This document shows, one piece after another, positions 33,995-42,420 of a stretch of DNA of 49,809 nucleotides. A model generated the notes under the pieces. It made no database searches. It saw only the letters and a list, made by a program, of their open reading frames with translations, and was not told where the DNA came from. How positions within the stretch are numbered: the stretch's first letter is position 1; each line of letters opens with the position of its first letter. The stretch is taken from NCBI GenBank assembly GCA_017504965.1, contig JAFVQD010000001.1:1-49809 (forward strand). The letters run 5' to 3'. A program made the translations under genes and the position numbers. The DNA is from Bacteroidales bacterium. Its GTDB lineage: Bacteria > Bacteroidota > Bacteroidia > Bacteroidales > UBA932.

Positions 33995-35281
33995 CTAGTA
34001 TCCGTACTTCTTCCAATTCTTCTGGAGACGGGCACGGATCTCACGCTCTTTGGCATTGTCTCCGGGCTCGTAGAATTTGGTCCCCGATTTCCCTTCAGGG
34101 AGGAACTCCTGATCCACGAAATTCCCTTCGTATGAGTGGGCATATTTATAATCCTTGGCATATCCCAGCTCCTCCATAAGTGAGGTAGGGGCGTTGCGAA
34201 GGTGGAGTGGGACAGGGGAGTTATCCCCTTTATGGACCATCTCCATAGCCTCATTTATAGCCATATAGGCTGAGTTTGACTTAGGGGATGTAGCAAGATA
34301 GATGGCGCACTCCGCAAGGGGAATCCGTGCTTCTGGCATACCGATCTTATGCACTGTCTCAAAGGTGGCCTGGGCCAATAAAAGGGCGTTGGGATTGGCA
34401 AGGCCGACATCCTCAGAGGCGAGAATCAGCATCCTGCGGGCGATGAAGAGGGGATCCTCGCCACCGTCAAGCATCCTTGCCATCCAGTAGATGGCCCCAT
34501 TGGGGTCGGAGCCCCGCATACTCTTGATGAATGCAGATATTATATCGTAGTGCTGCTCACCGTTCTTGTCATATATGGCAATGTTTTCCTGGAGACGCTC
34601 TGCCACAAGTTTGTCTGTGATGACCAGTTTTTCCCCTTCAGAGATATCTGAGGTGATGATCTCCAGGATATTAAGGAGCTTTCGTGCATCTCCCGACGAG
34701 TAGCGGAAGAGGGCATCCTTTTCGACCACCTCGATATTTTTCTCCCGCAGGAGAGGGTCCTCTGCCAATGCTCTGGTCAGAAGACGGTCGAGGTCCTTGA
34801 TTCCCAGGCTTTTGAGGACATATACCTGGCAGCGTGAAAGCAGAGGTGTGATCACCTCAAATGAGGGGTTTTCAGTAGTGGCACCGATAAGGGTCACTGT
34901 ACCGGTCTCCACAGCACCCAGCAGGGCGTCCTGCTGAGCCTTGGAGAAGCGGTGGATCTCGTCGATAAATAGTATGGGAGAGCCTTTGGCAAAAAGTGAA
35001 TTGCTCTTGGCTTTATCAAATATCTCCCGCATATCCTTAACACCAGAACTGATGGCCGAAAGTGTATAGAACTCACGGTCCAGTTTGGTGGCGATAATCT
35101 GGGCCAATGTAGTCTTGCCGACGCCGGGAGGGCCCCAAAGGATGAAAGAGGAGATATTTCCAGTCTCGAGCATCCTTCTGAGAATCGCTTTTTCCCCGAC
35201 AAGATGTTCCTGACCCACATATTGGTCAAGATTCTTAGGACGCATCCTCTCGGGGAGAGGGATATTATTACTATTTAACAT
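33995..35281 (-). CDS. rarA: Replication-associated recombination protein A (AAA+ ATPase)
   Basis: The 428-residue protein begins PLPERMRPKNLDQYVGQEHL and has Walker A (LWGPPGVGKTTLAQ), Walker B (ILFIDEIHRF), sensor 1 (LIGATTENPSFE) and the MgsA C-terminal domain (MRGSDPNGAIYWMARML). RarA acts at stalled replication forks. The length is that of the family. It sits between the GH9 gene and kdsA, probably in one transcript. Confidence 0.95.
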   Translation of the reverse strand: MLNSNNIPLPERMRPKNLDQYVGQEHLVGEKAILRRMLETGNISSFILWGPPGVGKTTLAQIIATKLDREFYTLSAISSGVKDMREIFDKAKSNSLFAKGSPILFIDEIHRFSKAQQDALLGAVETGTVTLIGATTENPSFEVITPLLSRCQVYVLKSLGIKDLDRLLTRALAEDPLLREKNIEVVEKDALFRYSSGDARKLLNILEIITSDISEGEKLVITDKLVAERLQENIAIYDKNGEQHYDIISAFIKSMRGSDPNGAIYWMARMLDGGEDPLFIARRMLILASEDVGLANPNALLLAQATFETVHKIGMPEARIPLAECAIYLATSPKSNSAYMAINEAMEMVHKGDNSPVPLHLRNAPTSLMEELGYAKDYKYAHSYEGNFVDQEFLPEGKSGTKFYEPGDNAKEREIRARLQKNWKKYGY

Positions 35282-35304
35282 AATATAAATTGTATAATTT
35301 TTAT

Positions 35305-37113
35305 CTATTTCTTTGCAGCGGCCTGTTTGGCACCGTCAGCCTGCAGCGATGACAGATAATATGTCAGACAAGCTGTACCATCCATTGTAGGCTCGTTTGT
35401 AGAGTAATCTCCGATAGCGTCGTGATATACCATCAAATCGGGCTGGAATCGTGCATAGTCTTCGCCAGGTCTGTTAGGGATACCTTCCATATTCACACCT
35501 TCGAGATGTTTGAAAATGTTGAAATATACAGGGCCGTCCACAAGACCACCGACAGTGTTACCTTTGCCTGCATTCAGGTATGATGAGTGCGGCTGCGACG
35601 GATAGTCTCCGTGTGCAGGAAGCTCTACGATCATACTGGTTCCCCAAGGGTTACATCCGAATAGCCAGTCACGAAGGCTCGCCTCCATCTCCGCATAGGT
35701 GTTGTCTCCGGTAAGCTCCCTATAAAGTCTGCACTGGGTAAGCATAGCTGTAGTGAGGTTGTTAGAGCACCATATATATGGAATACCGTGTCTGTAAGGG
35801 CTTTCAAGGGCCTTTTCATAGGTTCTGTGGATACCTGTGCGGAGGTTTCTGATGAACTCTTTGGATACACGCTCATTGCCGTTTTTGGCCAGATGATAGT
35901 GCCCCATATTCATAAAAGGATACCACTGGTAGTGTCTGGCACTGTCTGCACCCATCCAAGGGGTAACAGGCTCTCTGCGAGCATATTCGATGGCTTGTTC
36001 GTAGTAGCTTCTCTCCCCTGTGAATAGGTATAGTTCCATAGCTCCAAGCTCCATATCATCTACCCAGTTGTCCTCCTCGTAGATATATGGTGCCAGGACA
36101 GATGCGGTCTGGCAGTTGCCAGGTTTCTTCACACCTTCCTGATATGCTGCATCTGCTTTGGAGCCGATAAGCTTCGCAAATTCGGGGTAAAAAGGTTCGA
36201 GAACTCTCGCACCAAGTGCAAAGCAAGAGGCGAATTTTCCTGCTGTGCTGGCTACACCTGTGGTGGAGTTCATAAAGGTGCCTCTGATCTGTGGCTCACC
36301 GCTGCAGAAGTATACCGGTCTTCCCTGTCCGGGACCATAACCGTAGTCCACCTTACACTCATTTGGAAGGCGCATCCCGGCGTGGTCGCGGTCATCGGCT
36401 ATCTGATTGTAGAGTTCACCCGGTTCCGGATTCATCTTATTGAGCCAGTCAAGACCCCATTTGATCTCATCCACGATGTCAGGGATGCCGTTGGCACCTT
36501 TATGGCCGCGTGCATCGTACTCATCACCGAACACTTCAGGGTTCTCCTGATATGCGAACATCATCTGATAGATGGCGTTGGCTGATGTAGTGGTGTACTG
36601 AAGGTAGTCAGTCGCGTCGTGCCATCCACCTGTCACATCTATATGCTGACCTGTCTTGGTCGGGTGATAAAGGATGTATCCGTCGTGGGTATGGCAGCTG
36701 TCCTGAATATGTGGGTTATATCCGCAGCGCTGCTGGCGCATATAGTTAAGGAGGAAGTCTGCGGTGCCGTCATATACGGATGTGTTGATGGGGAATACAG
36801 GTGAGGTGGTCTCCCCCACTCTCAGGTAATACTCCCCACTGACTTCGAACTCAGAGAAATCGAGACGATAGGTACTCTGCATAGTACCGAACTTGCCGGT
36901 GAATTCTACACTTTTGAAGCTCTTTACCCTCTTTCCTGTAGCCGCATTCACGATATCAAATGCCGATAGGTCTATCGGCTCTTCACTGATCAGAACAGCT
37001 ACTTTTACAGATTCGGGGAGGTATCCCAGCTGATTGATTCTGATCCATTGGCCGGCAAACGCAAATGTCGCCCCCAACATCATAATAACAATACTCAAAA
37101 ATAGTTTTTTCAT
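35305..37113 (-). CDS. Glycoside hydrolase family 9 protein with N-terminal Ig-like domain
   Basis: The 602-residue protein has a type I signal peptide (cleavage after AFA20). An Ig-like cellulase N-domain follows (about residues 22-108, WIRINQLGYLPE). The GH9 catalytic (alpha/alpha)6 barrel carries acidic residues D166 and D169 in TGGWHDATDY and the proton-donor glutamate near the C-terminus in YSTNEPTMDGTA. It should hydrolyse beta-1,4-glucans in the periplasm or outside the cell. It is not next to a SusC/D pair, so it is not in a classical polysaccharide locus. It lies 23 bp upstream of rarA on the same strand. Confidence 0.9.
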   Translation of the reverse strand: MKKLFLSIVIMMLGATFAFAGQWIRINQLGYLPESVKVAVLISEEPIDLSAFDIVNAATGKRVKSFKSVEFTGKFGTMQSTYRLDFSEFEVSGEYYLRVGETTSPVFPINTSVYDGTADFLLNYMRQQRCGYNPHIQDSCHTHDGYILYHPTKTGQHIDVTGGWHDATDYLQYTTTSANAIYQMMFAYQENPEVFGDEYDARGHKGANGIPDIVDEIKWGLDWLNKMNPEPGELYNQIADDRDHAGMRLPNECKVDYGYGPGQGRPVYFCSGEPQIRGTFMNSTTGVASTAGKFASCFALGARVLEPFYPEFAKLIGSKADAAYQEGVKKPGNCQTASVLAPYIYEEDNWVDDMELGAMELYLFTGERSYYEQAIEYARREPVTPWMGADSARHYQWYPFMNMGHYHLAKNGNERVSKEFIRNLRTGIHRTYEKALESPYRHGIPYIWCSNNLTTAMLTQCRLYRELTGDNTYAEMEASLRDWLFGCNPWGTSMIVELPAHGDYPSQPHSSYLNAGKGNTVGGLVDGPVYFNIFKHLEGVNMEGIPNRPGEDYARFQPDLMVYHDAIGDYSTNEPTMDGTACLTYYLSSLQADGAKQAAAKK

Positions 37114-37138
37114 ATCACACAGAAATTTTATTCTACCT

Positions 37139-37146
37139 CAAAAATA
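37139..37146 (-). promoter_or_regulatory. Promoter -7 element for the GH9-rarA-kdsA group
   Basis: The minus strand reads TATTTTTG, matching TAnnTTTG, 25 bp before the GH9 start codon. It is back to back with the rlmD -7 element 13 bp away, so the two divergent promoters share sequence. Confidence 0.5.
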
Positions 37147-37159
37147 CTGATTATTTTGT

Positions 37160-37167
37160 TAATTTTG
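37160..37167 (+). promoter_or_regulatory. Promoter -7 element for rlmD
   Basis: TAATTTTG matches TAnnTTTG and lies 19 bp before the rlmD ATG. The expected -33 position overlaps the divergent GH9 promoter region and has no clear TTTG. Confidence 0.5.
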
Positions 37168-37186
37168 CTCCTTAAACGGTTAGAAT

Positions 37187-38695
37187 ATGAGTAAAAAAGA
37201 TAAATTGGTGCTGTACAATGTTGAGATTGAGTCTGTAGCGGCTGAGGGAAATTCTCTGGCCAGGGTGGATGGCAAGGTCCTTTTCGTCCCGCTCTGCATC
37301 CCCGGAGATGTGGTGGATGTCCGTGTGCACAGGAAGAAAAGCGGCTATATGGAGGGTGTGGCGATAAATATGGTGAAGCCTTCCCCATTGCGCGTAGCGC
37401 CGTTTTGCGACCATTACGGGACTTGCGGCGGGTGCAAATGGCAGTCCCTCCCCTATGAGCAACAGCTGAAGTTCAAGCAGCAGCAGGTGGTGGATCAGCT
37501 AACCCGCATCGGGCATCTGGAACTGCCTGAGATTGAGCCTATTCTCGGCTCAGAGAAGACACGCGAGTATCGCAATAAACTCGAATTTACCTTCTCCGAC
37601 CGCCGCTGGCTCTTCGAAGGTGAGAAGGCTGAGGATATATTCTCACCCCCTACCCAGCTCGACCCTGCAGACTATCCCAACGGGTTCCCCCGTCATCTTC
37701 GCCTTGGCTACTCGAGTGTGAACAGCAAGCCTGAGGGATTCGGCCTCGGATTCCATATCGGTGGAGCATTTGACAAGGTGCTCGATATCAAAAAGTGCTA
37801 CCTGCAGCCCGAGCCGTCAAATGAGATCCGCAATTTCGTCAGAGAATATGCAGTGGAGCACGGCCTGAGCTTCTTTAACCTCAGGGAGCAAGTGGGGCTG
37901 CTCCGCACTTTGGTCGTAAGGACCAATACCCGAGGGGATGTGATGGTGACCCTTGCCTGCACCTCGCTTGGAGAGGCTGCAGAGGGGGAAAAGGCCCCTA
38001 TCCTATTGCTCCTGGATGCCATGCTGGAGCGCTTCCCGCAGATCAAATCATTGCACTATGTGATCAATACCAAGGGCAATGACTCATTCGGAGATCTGCC
38101 GGTGATCAACTATGCTGGGGAGGATGCCATCTATGAGCAGATGGAGGATCTGAGCTTCAAAATAGGCCCAAAATCGTTCTACCAGACCAACTCCGAGCAG
38201 GCCTACCGCCTCTACAGCGTGGTGAGGGAATTTGCTGATTTGAAAGGAGATGAGAAGGTGTACGACCTGTATACCGGCACAGGGACCATCGCGCAGTTCG
38301 TATCCAAAAAGGCTTCTAGCGTGATAGGAATCGAGTATGTGCCGGAGGCGATAGAAGATGCTAAGATCAATGCAGCGAACAACGGCATTACCAATTGCAC
38401 CTTCTATGCCGGTGATATGAAAGATATCCTCACTGCCGATTTCATTGCGCAGCACGGAGGGGCACCTGATGTAATAATCCTGGATCCACCGAGGGCGGGA
38501 ATCCACCCCGATGTGGCGCAGGTGATATTGGATGCAAATCCTGAAAAAATCGTCTATGTAAGCTGCAACCCTGCCACTCAGGCACGGGATTTGTCGATAT
38601 TGTCTCAGAAATACAGAATAACCAGAGTCCGCCCTGTGGATATGTTCCCTCATACGGTCCATATCGAAAATGTGGTGGCATTAGAGAGGAAATAG
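37187..38695 (+). CDS. rlmD: 23S rRNA (uracil-C5)-methyltransferase, RlmD/RumA type
   Basis: The 502-residue protein has an N-terminal TRAM domain (about residues 5-60). A cysteine cluster for a [4Fe-4S] centre follows (CDHYGTCGGCKW plus a later Cys). The methyltransferase domain has SFYQTNSEQAY, VYDLYTGTGTIAQF, ILDPPRAGIHPD and the catalytic VYVSCNPATQARD. It methylates a uracil of 23S rRNA, probably U1939. It ends 3 bp before mnmE. Confidence 0.9.
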   Translation: MSKKDKLVLYNVEIESVAAEGNSLARVDGKVLFVPLCIPGDVVDVRVHRKKSGYMEGVAINMVKPSPLRVAPFCDHYGTCGGCKWQSLPYEQQLKFKQQQVVDQLTRIGHLELPEIEPILGSEKTREYRNKLEFTFSDRRWLFEGEKAEDIFSPPTQLDPADYPNGFPRHLRLGYSSVNSKPEGFGLGFHIGGAFDKVLDIKKCYLQPEPSNEIRNFVREYAVEHGLSFFNLREQVGLLRTLVVRTNTRGDVMVTLACTSLGEAAEGEKAPILLLLDAMLERFPQIKSLHYVINTKGNDSFGDLPVINYAGEDAIYEQMEDLSFKIGPKSFYQTNSEQAYRLYSVVREFADLKGDEKVYDLYTGTGTIAQFVSKKASSVIGIEYVPEAIEDAKINAANNGITNCTFYAGDMKDILTADFIAQHGGAPDVIILDPPRAGIHPDVAQVILDANPEKIVYVSCNPATQARDLSILSQKYRITRVRPVDMFPHTVHIENVVALERK

Positions 38696-38698
38696 AGT

Positions 38699-40141
38699 AT
38701 GGGAAACTACTACGACGAAAGCACCATTTGCGCCCAGGCGAGCGGTTCCGGAGCGGGTGCGGTGACAGTTTTGAGGCTGTCGGGTCCGAGATCGATAGAG
38801 ATATTGGACGGAGTCTTCACCCCTGCGGGGAAAAAAACATTGCGCGAGAGCGAAAACTATAAAATGAGGTTCGGGGTGATCCGCAGAGGGGAAGAGGTGA
38901 TCGATGAGGTGATGGCGGTGGTCTTCAGGGCCCCCCACTCCTATACAGGGGAGGAATCGGCAGAGATATATTGCCACGGCAGCGAATATATTGCCCAGGA
39001 GATACTCAAACTCCTGATGGAGAGAGGTGCGCGTCTGGCAGAAGGGGGCGAATTTACCAAGAGGGCATTTTTGAATGGTAAGCTCGACCTGGCTCAGGCT
39101 GAGGCGGTGGCAGACCTTATCGCTTCGCAGACCAAAGCGGCGCACGATGTGGCGATGGCCCAGATGAAAGGTGGATTCTCGCAGGAGCTATCGAAGATGA
39201 GGGGGGATCTTGTGGAGATCGTCTCGCTGATGGAACTCGAACTCGACTTCAGTGAAGAGGATGTGGAATTTGCAGACAGAGTGCGCCTGAAAGAGCTTCT
39301 GGAGGCGGTATGTGCCCATCTGGACAAGCTGATAGAGTCATTTGCCCTGGGCAACGTGATAAAAAATGGAGTCCCTGTCGCTATTGTCGGGGCGACCAAT
39401 ACAGGCAAGAGTACATTGCTTAATGCCCTGCTTGGGGAGGAGAAAGCTATCGTGTCGGACATCGCCGGGACCACCCGTGATGTCATCGAGGACACTATCA
39501 ATATAAACGGCGTAACATTCAGATTTATAGATACTGCCGGAATCAGGAACACCACAGAGACCATCGAGATGATCGGTATCGAGAGGACCTGGTGGAAGAT
39601 GGCACAGGCATCGGTAGTGATGCTGATGCTCGATGCCCAGAGACCTGATACATTCGAGCAGAACATCGCCAATCTATCTGAAAGGGTATCGGCTGCTGTG
39701 GCCGAAAATGGTATAGAGAAACAGGTGGTCGTGCTGCTGAACAAAGCCGACCTTGTATCGGATGAGGAGCGTGACGGGTATCTGTCACAGATAGCAGAGT
39801 ATGGTCGCAAATATGACCTCTCCCCTGCCCGTATCTTCCCTATCTCGGCGAAAGTACGTCTTGGTGTGGATGAGGTGGTAAGCTATCTGGCCCTCTCACG
39901 AAAAAGTATGAAGACAGACCAGAACAGCACACTCGTGACCAATCTCCGTCACCTGGAGGCCCTCCGTTCAGCCCGCGAAGCCCTCACCCGGGTATGGGAT
40001 GGTCTGTCGGACTCCATCCCTACCGACCTCGTCGCACAGGACATCCGTGAAGCGATCTACCACATCGGCACCATCACCGGCGAAGTCAGCACCGACGAAG
40101 TACTGGGTGTGATATTTGGGAGGTTTTGTATTGGAAAATAG
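38699..40141 (+). CDS. mnmE: tRNA uridine-5-carboxymethylaminomethyl modification GTPase
   Basis: The 480-residue protein has an N-terminal tetrahydrofolate-binding domain (about residues 5-125), a helical domain, and an inserted G domain with GATNTGKSTLL (G1), DTAGI (G3) and NKAD (G4). The C-terminal CIGK ending carries the conserved cysteine. It modifies wobble uridines with MnmG. The gene is intact to its stop codon, but the mobile element starts directly after it. Its last 18 bp (40124-40141) are therefore the probable attachment site. Confidence 0.96.
   Translation: MGNYYDESTICAQASGSGAGAVTVLRLSGPRSIEILDGVFTPAGKKTLRESENYKMRFGVIRRGEEVIDEVMAVVFRAPHSYTGEESAEIYCHGSEYIAQEILKLLMERGARLAEGGEFTKRAFLNGKLDLAQAEAVADLIASQTKAAHDVAMAQMKGGFSQELSKMRGDLVEIVSLMELELDFSEEDVEFADRVRLKELLEAVCAHLDKLIESFALGNVIKNGVPVAIVGATNTGKSTLLNALLGEEKAIVSDIAGTTRDVIEDTININGVTFRFIDTAGIRNTTETIEMIGIERTWWKMAQASVVMLMLDAQRPDTFEQNIANLSERVSAAVAENGIEKQVVVLLNKADLVSDEERDGYLSQIAEYGRKYDLSPARIFPISAKVRLGVDEVVSYLALSRKSMKTDQNSTLVTNLRHLEALRSAREALTRVWDGLSDSIPTDLVAQDIREAIYHIGTITGEVSTDEVLGVIFGRFCIGK
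40124..40141 (+). other. Probable attachment site (attL core) at the 3' end of mnmE
   Basis: The last 18 bp of mnmE encode the conserved ending around FCIGK, and foreign sequence with a tyrosine recombinase follows at once. The same gene end is the known target of Salmonella genomic island 1, so a conserved 3' end used as a target has precedent. No second copy was seen inside the window; it should lie at the right end of the element. Confidence 0.5.
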
Positions 40142-40172
40142 CCCGATATCAGCATATATCGTAAAGTATTAG

Positions 40173-40230
40173 AATATCATAACTACCAATGCTTTAGGCT
40201 TCGGAACGAAGTTTAACCATTTATGATATT
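40173..40230. repeat. Nested inverted repeat near the element's left end
   Basis: AATATCATAA (40173-40182) is matched perfectly by TTATGATATT (40221-40230). Near the centre is a second hairpin CTTCG-GAA-CGAAG (40199-40211). The structure starts 32 bp after the mnmE stop and is a plausible recombinase or accessory-protein site. Confidence 0.6.
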
Positions 40231-40259
40231 TTAATGCATTTCTACACTTATTTGCCATT

Positions 40260-40294
40260 ATTTGTACCGCATTTGTAACATCTGTGGTACAAAT
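40260..40294. repeat. 9-bp inverted repeat ATTTGTACC/GGTACAAAT
   Basis: ATTTGTACC (40260-40268) and GGTACAAAT (40286-40294) form perfect arms around a 17-bp centre, just upstream of the GAACA repeats. An operator or recombinase site is possible. Confidence 0.6.
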
Positions 40295-40307
40295 TTTTGC
40301 ATATACT

Positions 40308-40371
40308 GAACATCCTGCCAAGGTTCCGAACACTTTGAACAACAGTGAACAACCTTGAACAAAGATGAACA
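40308..40371 (+). repeat. Helically phased GAACA repeats (six copies)
   Basis: GAACA begins at 40308, 40328, 40337, 40347, 40357 and 40367. The last four are exactly 10 bp apart, with the shared form TGAACA, so they lie on one face of the helix. They stand immediately upstream of the multi-HTH gene. They resemble iterons or arm-type integrase/excisionase sites. Confidence 0.75.
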
Positions 40372-40405
40372 TGTAAAAGTGTAAATGCTGCTTAAGTAAC
40401 TCACT

Positions 40406-41311
40406 ATGCAGCCCGAACGAAAAACTTACAGAAAAATCTGTCAGCAATGCGGCAGAGAATTTCTAGCCTATCAGTCCAGGACAGCTTGTTGTTCTGACCG
40501 ATGCGCCAAGCTTCTCCTCAAACATCAGAATCGTGACGAGAGACTCAAAAAGACCAGTATTGAAGTCAGAGAGACTCAACGCCTCGCTCTGCTTGACAAG
40601 AACTTCCTTACAATCTCAGATGGTGCTAAACTACTGCAGATCTCAAGGAACACACTCTACAAGATTATCGAGATGCACAGCGTTCAACTCCACCGCTTCA
40701 CAGACCGCACAATCAGGATCTCACGTGCAGATCTCGAAAAGGTAGGACATTCCAATGCCTCACTCGTGAACACCACAATTGCCATTAAAGAAGACATCCT
40801 CACCAACTGGATGACACGTGAACAGGTACTGGAAGAATTTGACGTCAAGTACGTAACATTCTATGCCAACATAAAGAAGCATAATCCCAAAGTAAAAATG
40901 ATCCACGGGAAAGCCTTCTATGACAAGCAAGAAATGGAAAAACTCTTCTTTGTGAACCAGCACCCAGGTATAAAAGAATGGTACACCTTCAAAGAATTGA
41001 TGGAAACAACCGGTATGCAGCTGGAGTCTATATGCGAATACTGCACGAGCCACAAAATCCCCCGCAAACGGAAAGGCGGACTCACTTATGTATCCAAGCT
41101 TCATTGGGACTCAGAAAGAGGAGTTTCACTTGATCCAGTGAAGCACATAACCATAAAGGAAATAATGGACACCTATAAATTATCCCGCACTCACCTATTC
41201 ACTATTTTGCGAGATAATGGACTTGAGAAAATAAAAAAAGGTAACTTTGTGTACTTCATAAGAGAAGAGGTAGCCAAAGTATTGAAGTATAGATTAGACA
41301 AAATGAAGTAG
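40406..41311 (+). CDS. Multi-HTH protein with N-terminal zinc ribbon (four excisionase-like modules)
   Basis: The 301-residue protein starts with a likely zinc ribbon (CQQC at C12/C15, then C28/C29 and C33). Four tandem MerR/excisionase-like winged HTH modules follow, starting at FLTISDGAKLLQISRNTLYK (about 67), WMTREQVLEEFDVKYVTFY (about 132), WYTFKELMETTGMQLESIC (about 192) and HITIKEIMDTYKLSRTHLF (about 249). Each ends in a YV/FY wing-like segment. It should bind several DNA sites at once, the phased GAACA repeats upstream being the obvious candidates. It lies 2 bp before the integrase gene and probably directs integration or excision. Confidence 0.75.
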   Translation: MQPERKTYRKICQQCGREFLAYQSRTACCSDRCAKLLLKHQNRDERLKKTSIEVRETQRLALLDKNFLTISDGAKLLQISRNTLYKIIEMHSVQLHRFTDRTIRISRADLEKVGHSNASLVNTTIAIKEDILTNWMTREQVLEEFDVKYVTFYANIKKHNPKVKMIHGKAFYDKQEMEKLFFVNQHPGIKEWYTFKELMETTGMQLESICEYCTSHKIPRKRKGGLTYVSKLHWDSERGVSLDPVKHITIKEIMDTYKLSRTHLFTILRDNGLEKIKKGNFVYFIREEVAKVLKYRLDKMK

Positions 41312-41313
41312 CC

Positions 41314-42417
41314 ATGAAAGCAGTAAAAGTAACACTACGTAAAAGAGAATACCCAAGCGGCAAAATCGCATTGTACCTGGACTTCTACCCTGCCATCAGG
41401 AACCCACGCACAATGCAGATGACCCGTAGAGAATACCTTGGCATCTATCTCATGAAAAGCCCACGCACAGCCTCTGACCGCAAAGCCAACGCTATGAAAC
41501 TAAAGCAGGCAGAAGCTATCAGAGCTGAACGCGAAATAGCTCTTATCAACGAACAATACGGCTTCCTTGACAAAACCAAAGGCCGTATGAGCGTTCTCGA
41601 CTACTTCTACTCCATCCTACTTGGCAAAGACAAGAAATGGAGAATAGTATATGAACATTTCAACATCTTCACCAAAGGCAAATGCGTATTTGACGAACTC
41701 ACAGTAGACTTCTGCAACAAATTCAGAGAATACTTGAGTACAGCCAACCGCATCAAGAGCGAAAAACTCAAACTCTCCCAAAACTCCGCAGCCGGATATT
41801 GGAGCACATTCAGAGCATTCCTTGCCATTGCCTACAAAGAAGGCTACCTGAAAGAAAACATCAATGACTTCCTAGACAAGCTGGAGACACAGGAAACAAA
41901 ACGAGAATATCTAACCCTGGAAGAACTCAACACACTCGCAAAATCCCACTGCGACTACCCTGTTCTCAAGAACGCTTCCATATTCTCCTGCCTCACAGGG
42001 CTCCGTTTGAGCGACATCCTGCAACTTGAATGGAAACATATCCAGGACTACCCTTCCGGTGGTAAATGCATCCGCATCAAAACCGAAAAGACAGAAACCG
42101 AAGCAAGCATTCCAATCAGCGACCAGGCACTGAAACTTTGTGGAGAGCCATCTGAAGGTATAGTATTCAAAGGACTCACACGCCAGCTCGTAAACGGAAG
42201 ACTCAAAGCATGGGTAAAATCTGCAGGAATTGACAAATACATAACATTCCACTGTTTCCGTCACACATACGCAACCCTTATGATAGCCGGAGGAGCAGAC
42301 ATCTACACAGTCAGCAAAATGCTTACCCACAAGAACGTAAGTACAACACAGATATATGCAGACCTTGTCAATGAGAAGAAGAAACAGGCTGCGGAGATAA
42401 TCAAAATTGGAGAATAG
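41314..42417 (+). CDS. Tyrosine site-specific recombinase (integrase)
   Basis: The 367-residue protein has an N-terminal arm-binding domain, a SAM-like core-binding domain (about residues 93-190) and a C-terminal catalytic domain. The catalytic residues are all present: R231 (CLTGLRLSD), a lysine near 257-259, H313-x2-R316 (HCFRHTYA), H339 (MLTHKN) and the nucleophile Y348 (TTQIYAD). It should cut and rejoin the attachment sites, including the one at the mnmE 3' end about 1.2 kb upstream. Confidence 0.94.
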   Translation: MKAVKVTLRKREYPSGKIALYLDFYPAIRNPRTMQMTRREYLGIYLMKSPRTASDRKANAMKLKQAEAIRAEREIALINEQYGFLDKTKGRMSVLDYFYSILLGKDKKWRIVYEHFNIFTKGKCVFDELTVDFCNKFREYLSTANRIKSEKLKLSQNSAAGYWSTFRAFLAIAYKEGYLKENINDFLDKLETQETKREYLTLEELNTLAKSHCDYPVLKNASIFSCLTGLRLSDILQLEWKHIQDYPSGGKCIRIKTEKTETEASIPISDQALKLCGEPSEGIVFKGLTRQLVNGRLKAWVKSAGIDKYITFHCFRHTYATLMIAGGADIYTVSKMLTHKNVSTTQIYADLVNEKKKQAAEIIKIGE

Positions 42418-42420
42418 AAT

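Noticed and set aside
39094-39810. 238-residue frame opposite mnmE
   Set aside because: Ser/Thr-rich low-complexity translation is typical of an antisense shadow of a conserved gene.
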